A stretch of DNA of 64,000 nucleotides from Zychaea mexicana (taxonomy: Eukaryota > Mucoromycota > Mucoromycetes > Mucorales > Lichtheimiaceae): assembly GCF_025766255.1 (NCBI RefSeq), contig NW_026516679.1, positions 434,001 to 498,000 of the forward strand. Direction: 5' to 3'. A program made the position numbers and the translations under genes. This document shows positions 43,672 to 57,272 of the stretch, in pieces; position 1 is the stretch's first letter; the number at the start of each line of letters is the position of its first letter. The notes beneath the pieces are model-generated. The model had not been told where the DNA came from, did not search any database, and was given only the letters and a program-made list of their open reading frames with translations.

Positions 43672-46600
43672 TTAGGCAAAATTTACAGTGGATAAGTTTG
43701 TTTCGACTTGATCTAGCCAATAATCCAACTCTTCAAGAGCTTGATTCAAAGCTCGCTGTAACCCCTGATCACTGTGTAAACCATCAAGTTGAAGAGGTGA
43801 AATGGTTTCATATTTGCCACGTCCTTCACTTTCTCTCGGTGAGCCTGTCCCTAACGGACGATCGGTACCGTTCGTCACAGAAGACGGACTTTTTGCTGTA
43901 TTCCAATCTGGCAATCTTGCCGAGTGTATTGACGCGAGGGGCGGTACATTGATATTTCTTTTCCCCCTTTGATTAGTCATTCCATTCTAGCATATGAAAC
44001 ATACCAATGAGTTATTTTGCTTGTTTTTTCCTTTCTTAATAAAAGCAGGAAAAGATCAGTACCTTCGGTGTGCTATCGGCGCTAATGCTTCGACGATGAT
44101 CGTGGAGTTGTTTGCCCTTGATATACTCGTTTGTTTGTTCGACCTTATCCACGTCGCCGTTGCTACTGTTTTTCCTTGAAGCATGATAGAGCTGATGCTG
44201 TTTGTTTGCGACAAGCGCCTTGAGCGGAACACTGTCTTCTTCTGATTGTCGCAATGTAGTGGCGGATCGAACTCTTCTTGCTAGAGGTAATCCAGCGGTA
44301 TTAGGCTTTAACCCGCTGCTGCTGCCACTACTACTATCATCGGTTGCTACAGTACTAGTATGTGCGACCGGTACAGAGGGTGCTGGTCGGTGGTGCCTGT
44401 TGCCCTTCAAATGATGATGTGGCTCAACTTTGAGCAGACCGCCTGGTGTTGGATCGCGAGCGGATTGCTGGTCGGAGTGTGATCGTGCACGAGCCATCGG
44501 CTTGCTCGCATAAATACCTGTCTCTGGTGACGAAGATGCCATTCTTGGAGACAATTTTGAGCTGTGTCCAAGGATGGGCTGATTTGGTGGAGTTGATGAA
44601 GGCGTTCGTTGACGGCTGTGACCACCTCCAGGAACAAGTCGATTACTGCTCATGAGTTGGTCGGTGGGCGCCATCGGTGCAGCAGGTGATGAAGATCCGA
44701 ATACGCTTGGACCTGAATTTTTGCGCGGTTTGATTGTTAACGGGCTAGAAGGGCGGCCACTATCGAGTTCTTCTCTGTTTGTAGTTGTAGTGGATGTGGT
44801 TGCAGAGATGGCAGCTGCAGCAGTAACTGCGGTTGGGTGAAGGGTATCAGGTTTGGATGTGGAGAGTGATTTGTTATCTTTGGCAGTTGTAGATGGGGTC
44901 GTCGGTGGATTTAAGAGGGCGTCAGCAGGTGACATGGCAGTAGTCACCCCTGGTGATGGTGAATTCGGTCGTAGTGGTTGTGAGGAGGCAAAAGCTCCCG
45001 AATCGAGATCGATCATTGGAGAGGGCGTCGTTATCGAGGGTGATTGCATAGGTAACATGACGGGTGAAAGAGAAGATATCGGTTGTGGTAGAATGTTGGG
45101 TGATTTCGAAAGTGGCGTGCTAACGCCAGAAGCATTAAGCAAAGAATCAGATACCGGTTGCTGTGAGTTCTCGAACAGTCGTACGAGTGGATGAGGGTCT
45201 CGGTTGCGGAAAGGTCTGGCAGCGGTATCGTCCAGTAATGGATTGGTGGGAGACGCGGGGTTTTGTGGTGTCGGTTGGCTTATACTCGTGTCTGGGCGCT
45301 TTTCATATAATCCGGATGAGGGATCATGGCGGATAGTCTGCTTGTATAATAGTTCGTCAGAATTGCGTCAATAAAAAAAGTTCTTGACAAAAAGATAGAA
45401 ATGCGTACGTCAAATGCCCATGCATCATCTTCGGCGTTTTCAAACATGTCAAGTCCCGGGTCATCTTTTTCATTATCGCTAAGTGCAAGATTACGTTGGT
45501 CAGTAGTTTGAAATGCCGATTTTCCTTTTCTTTTAACCCACTCTCTCCTTTATAGATATCTATAGTACCTGCCACTTAGATCATCCGATGCGACACTATT
45601 ACGCCGAGTATTTTGGTTCTGCTTTTTCCATTGCTCATACCGCGTAATCAGCTCTTTCAATGTGATCTTTGACACCTTACTAGAGCCTTTTATAAATTTG
45701 GTTTTCATCAAGTCATCCGCGCTTGGTCGCTACATACATGACAGTCCAAATATTTGTTACTAAGATTTTCGATTTTAGAAAAAGAGTTTGTCAGAATAGT
45801 GTTTACCTCATTTGGTTCCTCGCACAGACATAGATCCACAAATTCGCGGATAGACGCTGAGAAATTGTCTGGTAATCGTGGCGGTCTTGACTTTGGGATC
45901 ATGATAATTGCACGCATGGGATCGATATTGGCCAAGGGCGGATTCCCTGAAGCCATTTCGAAAACAGTAATACCTAGCGACCACATGTCTGCCTATACGT
46001 AGTGTAAAGAAAAGAAGACTTAGCATATTATTTAGATTCTTTAAGTCTTTAAAAATAAACCCCCCTACCTAAGTTGGGGCCAATTCAGTTACCTTGTAAT
46101 CATATGATGAGCCCTCGCGGATGACTTCTGGTGCCATCCAGTATCTATTTTTGTGTAATGCTGGTGGATAAGCTTTGGATCACATATTCTCTCTAGACGT
46201 ATCTCGACAACTTACGGTGTTCCTACAAAGGTGTTACGCTTGAGTGAATTAACCGTTGTTTGTCCTGCGACTCCAAAATCACAAAGCTGTACGTTTCCTT
46301 CTGCCGTCAATAAGATGTTTGCAGCTAAATACACGTCCGGGTGTAAAAGGTTAGCATTATAACACGCATTCATCCAAGTTGGTTTTAAACTTTTTTTTTA
46401 CCTTTGATATCTCGGTGAATAATATGATTGTTATGCAAGTAGGACAAAGCCAATAGGACTTCCCGAACGATCACCGCAAGGTACCTCTCTTCGATATTGC
46501 CCGCTTTCATCTACGTTTAATTTTCTCGTTTGAGTTAAACCTTTCATATCGAGCCGAGATGATCTAGTTCTATATTTCTATGGAAACCTTACGATGGTTC

Positions 46601-47004
46601 GTATACTCCCGCCAGCGGCATAATACATGATGATCCATAGTTTTGTATCGTTCAAAATACTGCCATAGTACGGGGTGATATTCTGGGACTTGGCGTGCGT
46701 AAGCTGCGTTAAGAGGGCAATCTCATTTTGAATGTCGTCAACATCGTCTTCTTCGGTATCCAAGTTGAGTACTTTAATGGCAACAATTTGTTTTGTCTTG
46801 TTGTTGATCCTAGCACCCGGGGGGAGTATATATAAGTACCATTTAGTACATCGAAGCATTCGTGTGTGTCTTTTCCCCCATCCCGTGGATTGAGTAGTGT
46901 ATATACCCTTTGTATACAGAGCCATATGCACCTTTACCGATACGTTTGAGTCGAGTATAAAGCATGGTTGCTGGTGTGGCAGCCGGCTGCTTTGAAGTGG
47001 CCAT
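43672..47004 (-). CDS. Ste20/GCK-type protein kinase (Nak1/Kic1-like)
   Basis: A serine/threonine kinase with an N-terminal catalytic domain and a long disordered tail. The start is ATG 47002-47004 (MATSKQPAATPATMLYTRLK). The Gly-rich loop reads RIGKGAYGSVYKG, the Lys is in IVAIKVLNLDTEEDDVDDI, the catalytic loop is HRDIKAANILL, and the Mg loop is CDFGVAGQ. The activation segment is KRNTFVGTPYWMAPEVI (GTPYWMAPE is diagnostic for Ste20 kinases). ADMWSLGITVFEMASGNPPL and RPSADDLMKTKFI close the domain. The tail is Ser/Pro/Thr-rich and ends LDYWLDQVETNLSTVNFA at 43672. The GVAGQ..VNSLKRNTF pattern is close to the GCK-III/Nak1/Kic1 kinases of the MOR/RAM cell-polarity pathway. About ten introns are present. 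It is divergent with the paladin gene. Confidence 0.88.
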
Positions 47005-47269
47005 AAGTGTCGTCGTGGATATTCAAGTGTTGTAGTAGCGAATTAGCAGTGTATGTGTGCGGCGTAAATGCGGCTATGTGGGGGGGGGAGAGGAGCTTTA
47101 ACTGCTTAACGGGTTGTGACTTGGATGTGCTTTCGGCATGACGCATATTAATGGGGCTCGCGGTTCCTGCTTGAACTGTTCTTCCTTCTATTCTTTTTTT
47201 GTAACTGTCTCTTGGAAAGAAAGTTTGACAAGAAAGAAAAATAAGAGCAGCAACAACCACTCAATACTA
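47005..47269. promoter_or_regulatory. Divergent promoter between kinase and paladin genes
   Basis: 265 bp separate the two start codons, so both promoters must lie here. It holds a G9 tract at 47080-47088 and a purine-rich stretch before the paladin ATG. No clear TATA box was seen on either strand. Confidence 0.45.
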
Positions 47270-50200
47270 ATGAACATACTCCCCAAGGACACTGCCTCGT
47301 CACCACCTTTGTCGTCTTCCTCCTCATTAGGTTCATCGCCCACTGGTGCTCATGAACGTAAACCTTTCTTCAGCACGTCGCCCCGAGCAAGACCTACGAC
47401 TTTTGTTCCCCAGCGTATAGCGTAAGCACTCGCATCAATGAATTCATCTTCTCTATAATTATAACTTGCCACTGATAGATAAATGTTTAAATAGTGATAA
47501 AGCCGATACGCCGCCGCGACGCACGTCTGTTTCCTCCAGCAGGTTCAGCGAAGCTTCCTTCCGTGGATCCCCCGTCGCACCAGGGTCTCCACCAAGCAAC
47601 AGAAGCACATTTATAGCCTCGGCATGGCAGAACAGCATAGCAGCATCCTTAACCACAGACAACAATCATAAAGAGAGTGCTTCCGGGCGCAACAATGGCG
47701 CTGACGGGCCCATGACACTTGCCGCAGCAGCAGCAGCCGGTCAATCACATGATCCCAGATCATATTTGGACGTGGTGACCAGTCTGGTGAAAACAAGAAG
47801 CGGCAGCGTACTAGCAAGAAACACCATTTTGAAAATGGATCACTTTCCAAGCGGTAAGATCACCAACCTCCCACTTTCTGTCGGCATCCAATTGCATCAT
47901 TATGCAGCAAAGCGAAAAACAAGGGGGCGGGGTGTGTGGAGAGTTAGTTTTTGTACGAGTAAACAATGCTGCTGTTTGCATGATCTACATGTTGACCTGT
48001 GGGACTATTTATTATGCTTCTTGCTTGGCTCTCACACATTCTTGCATTACAGGAACAAACACCAAGCTCGATTTCCATCTTCAGGGCGCACCGAATTTCC
48101 GTGTGGCGGGACTGGGAGTCTACGGCGTTGCGCAACCAACGGTAAAGTTGGCAAAACAATTGCGTGCGTTATCTTGCCTATCATAGATCTTGCCTTTGGG
48201 CGTATTAATGCTTTTTTGTTTTTAGGTTGTTGGCTTATCAACGATATTGGCCCTGCTTAACAGTCACCCGAAAAGTCTAAAGGAAGCCTCGTGTACCTGG
48301 TATATTTGCAAAATAGCCCCATAGTTCCTACTTTTGACTCTTTTCAATTCCATCCTCTGTGTTGACTAATCTTCTCTTTTGGCTTTATGTTTCTGCACGG
48401 AAATCAATTAGGTTCTCTACGCGTGAAGAACCCCTGGGTAAGAAGCTACTCCATGTACAAGAAGACAACAAAGAATAACAACTAACAGAATTCTGATTTA
48501 GTCTATATTAACGGCTGTCCTTACGTGCTGCGCGACTATGCGGATCCATTGCAGAACATGGTTGCCTTTCGAGGCATGAATGCTGGCCGGTTAGAAAAGG
48601 TAGAAGAACGGCTCAAGAACGATGTCCTCAAAGAAGTCAAAAGCATGGGCGGACTTTTGCTTGTCCATCAAGAGCTATGTAGGGCATATAATTTTTCAAT
48701 TTCCTATGTGATACGATCCTGCGTGCAACCCAAGATAGCCCCCCCCCTAACAATAATGTCAAATGTGTGATCCCTCTTTTGTAGCTGACGGTACCATTGT
48801 ACCCTGCTATATTGCAGCTGACACGGTACAAACGCCCCGAGAAGGTATTCATAAATCCCACACACCCTCTATTTGGCGGAGAACCAATATTTAAAGATAG
48901 AAGAAACTGATAAGCTTCACAACGTTATAGTCTTTGATGCGTTTCGCAACGACGGTTACAGGACAACATACTTCCGTATACCCATTTCACCAGAGCAAAG
49001 CCCCGAGGACAACTATTTTGATGAATATGTACGCGTAATTAAAACCCTGGAACCAACTGACCCCTTGATTTTTAATTGCGGAATGGGAGCCGTGAGAAGT
49101 AAGTGCTATAAAAGTAATTTTCCGCTTGCTGTGTTACACTCCTGTGCATAGGCCTGCATTGTAGATGATACATCAAACTCTAATGCACTCCACCATTCAT
49201 AGCTACTGTCGGTATCATTATCGCTCAGATCATTCGCCGAACACAGCTGTTACGCCTTGGCCTGCCCGATCCTTTCCCTGTCCCTGGATGGGCTTTTCAA
49301 GTACCTGACGATGACGATGGTGATGGCGTATCAAGAGTCTTTTCGCCAGAGCTTGCACGAGGATTGGAAGAAGCAAATAGTGCCACTAATCAGAACCGTG
49401 CTTTGTTGCGCTTGGTGTGCATTTTAGAGAAAGGTAGCGTACATGTGCAATTGCGATATTTTTCATGGGCGAAAGATAAGATCAAGTCAAATCAAAGAGA
49501 CTCACTCATGGTTTTGTACAGGCCTCAACTTGAAAACAGCATCAGGATCGATCATGGAATGGGTTTTGGATCGTGGAAGACTGCTTGAAAATCTTAAAGA
49601 AGCTATCATGGGCAATTATCGATGTATCATCTCACTCACCTCGGTGTTGGATAGTGGTACCTATAGCAAGAAGCTTTTAGATCAAGTCATCGATCGATGT
49701 AAGTGTATGATTTTCTCTAAAGGATACAGTGTATATCTTTCCAAATTTACGAATAACAAGGAAACCTGTTTTTAGCCGATGTGGTTGTCAACCTGCGTGA
49801 CGATATTTTGTTGAATCGTATTCTCCAGACCACTCAGAGCACGAACGACAAGTCAACATATCTTTCCAAGGCGCTTTCCGGTTTACAGCGATATTTCTTC
49901 TTACTATGCTTCACAGCCTACATCAACGAGTCGCCAGTGGATGCCAATTTTGATTTCCGCTTCTCGTCATGGGTCAAGACACGCAGCGAAATCTGGTCCA
50001 TGTTGACACATATGCGCCGCAAGGGTCCTCAGCTTTACCTGTTCCGTCCAGTGGATGATCTCCGTGAACTTTCGAGCAATGGTGGCACAGGTGCCGTGGA
50101 TTTATATAGTACGCGCCGTGGATGGTCTGGTACTGCACAAAGCATGTTTGACATGATTGGTGCTGGTGCACAATCGGGTATTGTTGCAGGAGAAGTAGAA

Positions 50201-53200
50201 GAGTTTATACTAAAGGTACGTGGAAAGAAATGAAATTCTCTCGTGCTAGCTTTGCTGGCAAATCTGAGAGCAATTCGGTTCTCTAAAAATTAACTCCTCG
50301 TATTCAGGCACGTATCGGAGCAGTGCTTACGTCGCAAACTATTCTCAAGGTCGATTTCTGGCGTATGAGTCACCTGAAGAACAAGAATGAGCAAGAAGAA
50401 CGATCGCCGCTGCTGACTCCATCGCATGTGCAACAAGAGCCATTTAGCGACAACCATCAGATGCATCACACTTTCTTTATTGACGGCGCTGCGAATTTCC
50501 GACGAGTCGACAGCACACATGTTTATGGTGTTGCTCAGCCTACTGTCGACGGTATACGTAAAGTCTTACAACAGCTGCTCAAAGACCGTCCACGAAACGA
50601 AAGAATCATGTGGATCAACCTTCGAGAAGAACCCATTATCTACATCAACGGCATACCCTATGTGCTGCGTGATCGATACTTTACGCTCCGTAACATGCGT
50701 GTATACAAGGGTATCACGGGCGCACGACTCGAACAGCTCGAAGATCGACTTAAAGACGACGTTATCCGTGAAATCAGCAACTACGAAGGAAGAATTATGC
50801 TCCATGGAGAAGATTCGGATGGAAATGTGCAAGCTGCGTGGGAAGAAGTTGACATTGAAGATGTGCGAACTGTGCGTGAAGTCATGGAAACTGTAGCCTC
50901 TGAAGTATACCAGGATTTGGAAGGAGACGATTATACGATTCATCCACAGGAAGCCGCTAGCAAAGACCTCCTTGCTTACTATCGTGTTCCTGTTACTGCT
51001 GAAAAGTCGCCTGAATTGAATGACTTTGATGATTTGCGACAGTACATTACAAGAGTCGATTTGTCGAATACTGCCTTGATCATGTAAGTCTTTCTTTCCT
51101 TTGATTGACCTTATTTTACTAATTTTTAATTCAGTAACTAACTTGGTTGGACTGTACTTGTAACAAGGAATTGCCAAATCGGTGTTGGCCGGTCGACACT
51201 AGGTACAGTAATAGCAACGCTGCTGACACGATGGCTGCGCTCCTCCACAACACCAGCAACAGTCCCTTCTACAGCGTCCCCCGAAGCAGGATCCGAATGC
51301 ATGCGGCCACAACGCTTAAACTACCAAATCATCAACAGTCTCTTGCGCGTCATCAAGAACGGTCTGGAGAACAAGTGCATTGTCGACGATGCTCTGGACA
51401 GATGCGGCGCTTCTTTGAACTTGAGAGACGTGATTGAATCGGCACATATACAAATGGAGCGCGAAGAAGATGAAACCCAACGACGACGGATACTTAAACG
51501 TGGCATTGTGTCATTAGAGCGATACTTTTCCTTGATCTGTTTCCAGGCCTACTTGGACGACACGAACCCAGATATGGTCGGCGAGACCGAATCATTCGAA
51601 GCATGGATGAAGCGTCACCCAGAAACCAACACGATCCGTCAAGAACTGCGAAGCGAAGATGAAAGTCTCATTGTCCCTGTTGAAAAGTCTTTGGGTGATG
51701 GTGTTGCTCTGTCTAGCGAGGTCATGCAAGTAGTGAGTGGACGTCATGGTCAAGTCCTTGCCCAGCAAACAATTCTTAAGCATGATGCTTTCCCGGGTTG
51801 CCAAAAAGTCAGTCTCAAGGAGAAGGTGGAAGGTGCATACAACTTTAGACGGGTCGAGGTCAAGAATGTCAAGAGCGCCGTCAAATACGGTGGGTTAGCG
51901 GCGACCCAAAGCGGCCTAGCAGCTGATATGGAGCGTAGCGACGATGATGTGATTATGGCTCCGTTTATTTGTGGATGTGCGATGCCTACCAAGGATGCCA
52001 TCAAGGCTGTACTTAAGCGCCTCAATGCCGGACCTGCCGGTAAACGTCGAGTCCTTTGGACCTGTTTGCGTGAAGAGCCTGTGCTCTATGTTAATAAGCG
52101 ACCCTATGTCCTCCGTCTTTACCATGAGCCGATCAAGAACCTGGAGACCACCGGTATTGCACGGGAGCGTGTAGAAGACATGGAAAAGCGGATGCGACTG
52201 GATGTTTTGGAGGAGCTTGGAGAGTACGATGGTCGCTTGTTGTTGCACGATGAAGAAACATCCGAGAAAGGTGGGGCTATTCTTGTGGTAGGTGGCTTTG
52301 ATTGATCTGAAAATTGTAAGAAAAGCAAAGAGATTCTCGTCTGATCTGGTTTATGGGCTAGCCTGTATGGGAAACTGTGCCAGTAGAGTGCGTCGAAACA
52401 CCAAGCCAAGTATTCCAATCGATCGTTGAAGAAGGCTACCAAGTCGACTATCTTCGTGTCCCCATGTAAGTTACACTTTTGTACAGTGGTAGCGCTTATT
52501 TCTTCCGCAAACTTACCAAAAATTTCTTGATCTGATAATCTATTAGTACCGATGAACAAGCACCGATCCCAGACGTCTTTGACCAGCTAATCCGCCGAGT
52601 GCAGGATGCAAATGCCGGCGTTGACGTCCTTTTCAATTGCCAGATGGGGTAAAGTCCAAGGCCATAAACCGAAGAGAGAGCAAAGGGAAAAAATGATATT
52701 AATCGTGTGAAAACTACATTTTATTATATTTAGTCGTGGTCGTACTACAACGGGCATGGTGACAGCCAGTTTAATGTCCATGATTCTAAAGAACGACTCG
52801 ATTATAGACATGACCAACTCGTACATTGTAGATTCATCATCCGACAGTGCGACTGCAGATACGACGAACGACAGCAGCAACGTGTTGGTATCACCTACTA
52901 CTACGACTGCTATAAGCACATCTCACAACGATGAATCTCACGAAGAGAGAGAACGATATCAGAATGGCGAGTACAAGATTGTGCTACAGTTAGTCAGTGT
53001 ATTGACATATGGAAAGCTTGCCAAACGATTAACGGACCAAGCTATCAATATCTGCGATCATATGCAAAATCTGCGCAAGGCCGTGTATGACTACAAGTTA
53101 CGGCTTGAAGCGATTGAAGACCGAACGTCCAAAAAGTACAAGGAAACGCGCGAGGTGGCATTGAACTACCTTGTGCGTTACTTTTACCTGATTGTTTTTG

Positions 53201-53409
53201 CCAACTATTTGTTAGAAGAAATGGGTAGTTTGTCGTCGTCTTCTGCATCGTCCATGATTGAAGATCAAGATGAAGGCAAAAAAGCACCAGAAGCAACAGA
53301 CACCATTGTCGATGACGAAGCACGCAAAATGACAACGTTCAAGGAATGGCTCAAAGGACGAAGGGAAATTATCAACATCATTCGGCTCCAGTCGTTTGAC
53401 CTGTCTTGA
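47270..53409 (+). CDS. Paladin-type protein with three phosphatase-like repeats
   Basis: A very large intron-rich gene (about 1,600 codons) homologous to animal paladin (PALD1), a dual-specificity-like phosphatase reported to act on phosphoinositides and receptor signalling. It starts MNILPKDTASS, with a Ser/Pro-rich N-terminus. Each repeat has the same order: TILK.D, then NFRRV...GVAQPTV, then REEP-(V/I)-YINGxPYVLR, then a long helix, then the P-loop. Three P-loops keep Cys-x5-Arg: FNCGMGAVR (spliced near 49098/49202), NCQIGVGRSTLG (near 51171), and FNCQMGRGRTTTGM (near 52633/52734). Repeat boundaries are roughly 47.8-50.2, 50.3-51.9 and 52.0-53.4 kb. The protein ends IIRLQSFDLS. At the first intron CAGC/GTATAG joins to ATAAATG. 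Cytosolic or membrane-associated location is inferred. Confidence 0.87.
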
Positions 53410-55674
53410 TCCCACCTATCAGCGTCCCCTTTTCTCTCTCCCCCCCCCCCCACCGCCCTCCCCGGGAATGGATCAAAGTGCCATTTATGGGATCCAACGT
53501 GAATATGCCCTTGTACGGTCTTTTCCGAATTGGGATCGTACGACTGTGAAATATCGGTCATGTGCTTTTTTTTTCCTTCTTTTTCTGTTCTCTCCAGTTT
53601 GGATAATTTATTATCAAACAACAACACCCCCCAGGGACTTTGTACCTCCGCCACCCTTTTACCTACACTTTCTTTTTCACGAACCTGTATTATTGTCCCA
53701 GCAATTGAAATAAAAAAGTGCATTCACTTGTCACTTTTAAAGACGTTTTTGGTTCATGGTGATATATATCACAGTGCTCGCGCAAGATCATCATGGGATG
53801 TGGCGCATCCTCTATCTCCGGATGTTGTTGCTGAGCCCATAACAAGCAACAACACACTCTCCCTCTTACATTATATAAGCGCAACCGTATCTCTTACTTT
53901 ACTGATAGTGATGCAACGCAAGATCAAAAGCTTTATCAGTAATCGTATTTAACTGTCAGCCCATCATTTAGTAGCCGAGTACTATGACGATAACGGTGCC
54001 AAGTAGTTGATTTATTGCTCAATATAAAGATATCAATATTAAGCTTTGTTTCGCTCTTCTTACCCATGCGGTTATTTGATAAAGTAGACAATCCCTCGGA
54101 TAAATGTAAAAGCAGAATGTACGTTACTGGACTGTTAGTGATGATGACGATGAAAGCAAATGTACTGTTGCTACGCCATCATCACTGCCTCTTTGAGGCA
54201 GATAGCGTTGCAAACAGCACAGTCATGATACATACACGCCGCTCAACAACAGAGCAACAGTGAATGATCGGCTGAGACTTTTCTGCTTTCCTACACATGT
54301 TGGGTTTTTCTGCACAAACTAATCATTCAACATGGACATATCCCCAAGAAAGTAGGGCATAGCCACATCATCACTATTATCTTTTATAAGCTACAATTTT
54401 TACATTCTACTGCATGTACGTGAACAGAACACAAAAGAGATCATGGAAAGGGACATTTTTGCCTGCTTGGCAGTGTAACCTTACGTCCAGTGCCCCCCCC
54501 CCTCCTCTCTTTTCAGCTCGTTTTTTTTTTTTTTGATCCACACATATTTAAGGTTGCGAGCTCGAGTAAGACAGTCTCGCCCGAGATACCGGTGCCACTA
54601 TGGTAGTCAGTAAAAAACTGGTATACTTGAAAATGTTATCCGAGAGTGGATGGCTGATAGTAGAGTAATCTCATCACCTTATTAGCCATCGCTTTCCTTC
54701 AGTACAGTACACGGGCCTTACCAGCAGTTCTTATGTTCATTTTTTGTTTTGGCATACTTGCTTTTTTCTAGCTTTTCTCATAGTTTGACCATTCATGGGA
54801 TGTTGTGGAGTGTACTGATTCGCCCTTCAATGGTCAGTTCCCTTCGAGACCCTACCAATAATACCATGCTAGTAAGATATTCGCCTTTCTTTATATAGAT
54901 TACTCAATGGATCTTTATGATAGCTTAAAAAGCGATTCATTGTTCATCAAGGAGTTTTGTTTAGATTAATTGAATTTTACAAAACTCTTAATTAGCGATA
55001 TTCTAGTTCTTTTTGCAAGTTTTCTTTACTGTGAATTGTACTATATCCAACTACAGCTCTTGAACACCTACATACTATATGCGACATGTCTCTTTTCTGG
55101 GTACAGTTTCTGTAATTGAAATACTGTTTCTGTATCTTATTGTACTAGCTGGTAAGCATCGCACTGTATTCAAATTGAACCTGTAGCAGAAATCGTACCC
55201 TGGTAGTTAGTCTTTGTGCTCGTGTCTGGGGCGCTTTGGCCACTAAAGGGAAGCCTCTTTTTCGACCAGGACATGGGTTTTAACTATGGGCAGACTCATC
55301 AAAGAAAGATGGAGTTTTTTTTTTCATTGGAGCCTTCCAGTTCATAGGGTCAAATCCACCAAAATGAAACTGTGCTCTTTAATTTTCATATTTTGCCTGT
55401 CTGCTTCAACTATTCCATAACCTATTGCAAGACGTAGCTGACGGGTGTTACGTACCAAGTATGCCTTGTCGACAGATATTGTGTATGAGAGCTTATGAGT
55501 ATTTGTCAAATGGTACTATTATGTTCACCCATCGCTTACTCGTGATAGATCGGGATAAAAAAAAAAAGGGTTAAGGTTTTTGATTCGCAAAAGTTAAAGG
55601 TGCAGTGTCCAGTTGTTTTTTCTCACAATATATCTCTATGTGGGACATACGGAGGAAAAAAACGAAGCTGAGTT

Positions 55675-55696
55675 TGTGTGTGTGTGTGTGTGTGTG
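55675..55696. repeat. (TG)n microsatellite
   Basis: About 11 uninterrupted TG units in the intergenic region upstream of the symporter gene. Confidence 0.75.
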
Positions 55697-57050
55697 GATC
55701 TGCTCAACAAACAAGGTAGAACTCGATTTCTGTACAACCGTCGTTCGTTGGGAAGGAAAGGAAGAAAGCCCGTAATAGCTGCCGTGTTGGATCAGTAAAA
55801 AGATGAGATAGAGAGTAGTTCATATGTCTTACGGAATTTGCGTAGCAATAAGAACTTGAAGGGTATAGTGTATTTTGCACCTGTCAATGATAGAAGAAGT
55901 GTTACATATCACTTGTGATCGGGTAGGCACGACTTAAAGAAAAAAGCGGGATCGAAGATGATAGTCGTAAGAATTGCACCCGCATCATACAAATCTATTA
56001 TATCTGTTTGCGTTCTGTACAACGAAATATGAGTTTGTGATTGCATTATCAGCATGGTTTAGCAGCTTGGGTACAACATCGTCGGTTTGGATAGCTGCAC
56101 ACGGCCGGATCAGTGAAACAAGGTATGCTAATTGGCATGATAAGCTTTTTCTATAGAAAAAAACCATAAAAGAAACATGCCTGTGAGTGGCTACGGAAAC
56201 CGCGTAGCCATCAAACGAACAAACAGGATCAAAAAAAGTACATACATGGAGCAGCACAGGGCTTCGTCAGCGGACATAATGAGCTTAGAAAGGGGAGGGT
56301 GGGGGGGGGGAGAACCCAACTGCTACTTTACGTCGCTGCATGATGACGATGTCTTCTGATATACAACCCCGTCTTCTTTAAAAAGAACTTCCAGAAAGAC
56401 ACGGCCCAGCAGAAGATTCAGCAGCACACTGTGTGGCGAGCGATCTATGCGCTGTGCTGCGTAGTTTCCGAGCATAGAATACCGCATACACATATGTACA
56501 AACAAGCCTGTGAACTATAATTGACTATTTTCGTACAATATACGGATAAGGCAAGAGTTACTCAATCAAGTGCTGGAAACAGGCGGATCACAGTTACACA
56601 CGCGTTGTGGTTTAGCTTCTGATTATGAAGAATATGTATCCCCTTTGATTACAAAGTCGTACAACGCGAAATGCTGTTGCACGATCACACTATTCTTCCT
56701 TTTTCTTACTGTTACGTTACGAGAAAAAATCTGGCTGGGAAAAAAAAAAAAAGAAGAAATTCATACCTGCAAGCAAAGTGTATGCTGCTTTTGCTGGCTC
56801 AGCGCTCACTCTTTTTTTTTTTTTTTTCCCCTGGTGGTGACTGCCCTAGAAAGTGTCCGATGGTATGGTTACCAAAGGGGTCCCTTCTGTTATCGTCCAA
56901 TATATATTTGCACTGGGTGGGGACGACGACGACAAACAATCAATGTAAAAAAGAAAAAAGAATCACTGTGCCACACTGCACGCCAGAGAGAGAAGAAAGT
57001 TTATTTAAACGGACACACCTCTACTTGACCTCCTCTCCTTTTTTCACTTC

Positions 57051-57082
<32 letters not shown>
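57051..57082. repeat. (CT)n tract in the symporter leader
   Basis: A CT repeat with one interruption, about 190 bp upstream of the symporter ATG. Pyrimidine-rich leaders of this kind are common near fungal transcription starts. Confidence 0.6.
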
Positions 57083-57084
<2 letters not shown>

Positions 57085-57253
57085 TTCTCTTCTACTCTTC
57101 TCGTTTATAACTTGCTGGGCTTTTAACCCCAACAGCTTCTGCTTTGTAAAACTACTTCCATACAGTATCAACAAGCGAAATACAACAACCACCACCACCA
57201 TACAGTTCCCCCCCCAAAAAAAAGCACTTTCTTCTTCTTCTTGAACAACACAT

Positions 57254-57272
57254 ACACACACACACACACACA
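57254..57272. repeat. (CA)n abutting the symporter start codon
   Basis: The repeat runs directly into the ATG at 57272. Length changes would alter only the bases next to the start, not the frame. Confidence 0.65.

Larger units (their letters stand above)
53410..57271. other. Gene-poor interval, about 3.9 kb
   Basis: Between the paladin stop and the symporter start. It is rich in homopolymers (C10 near 53442, C9 near 54492, T12 near 54522, poly-A/T and poly-G tracts) and microsatellites. Long ORFs in 56.57-57.13 kb are homopolymer-driven and not convincing. No tRNA, rRNA or transposase remnant was recognised. The last 400 bp are pyrimidine-rich (CT, CA tracts) and look like the symporter's leader. 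Confidence 0.5.

Noticed and set aside
56570..57126. Two overlapping ORFs of about 150 codons
   Set aside because: Sustained only by A, T and CT homopolymers. No motif, and they overlap in two frames in a probable promoter/leader.
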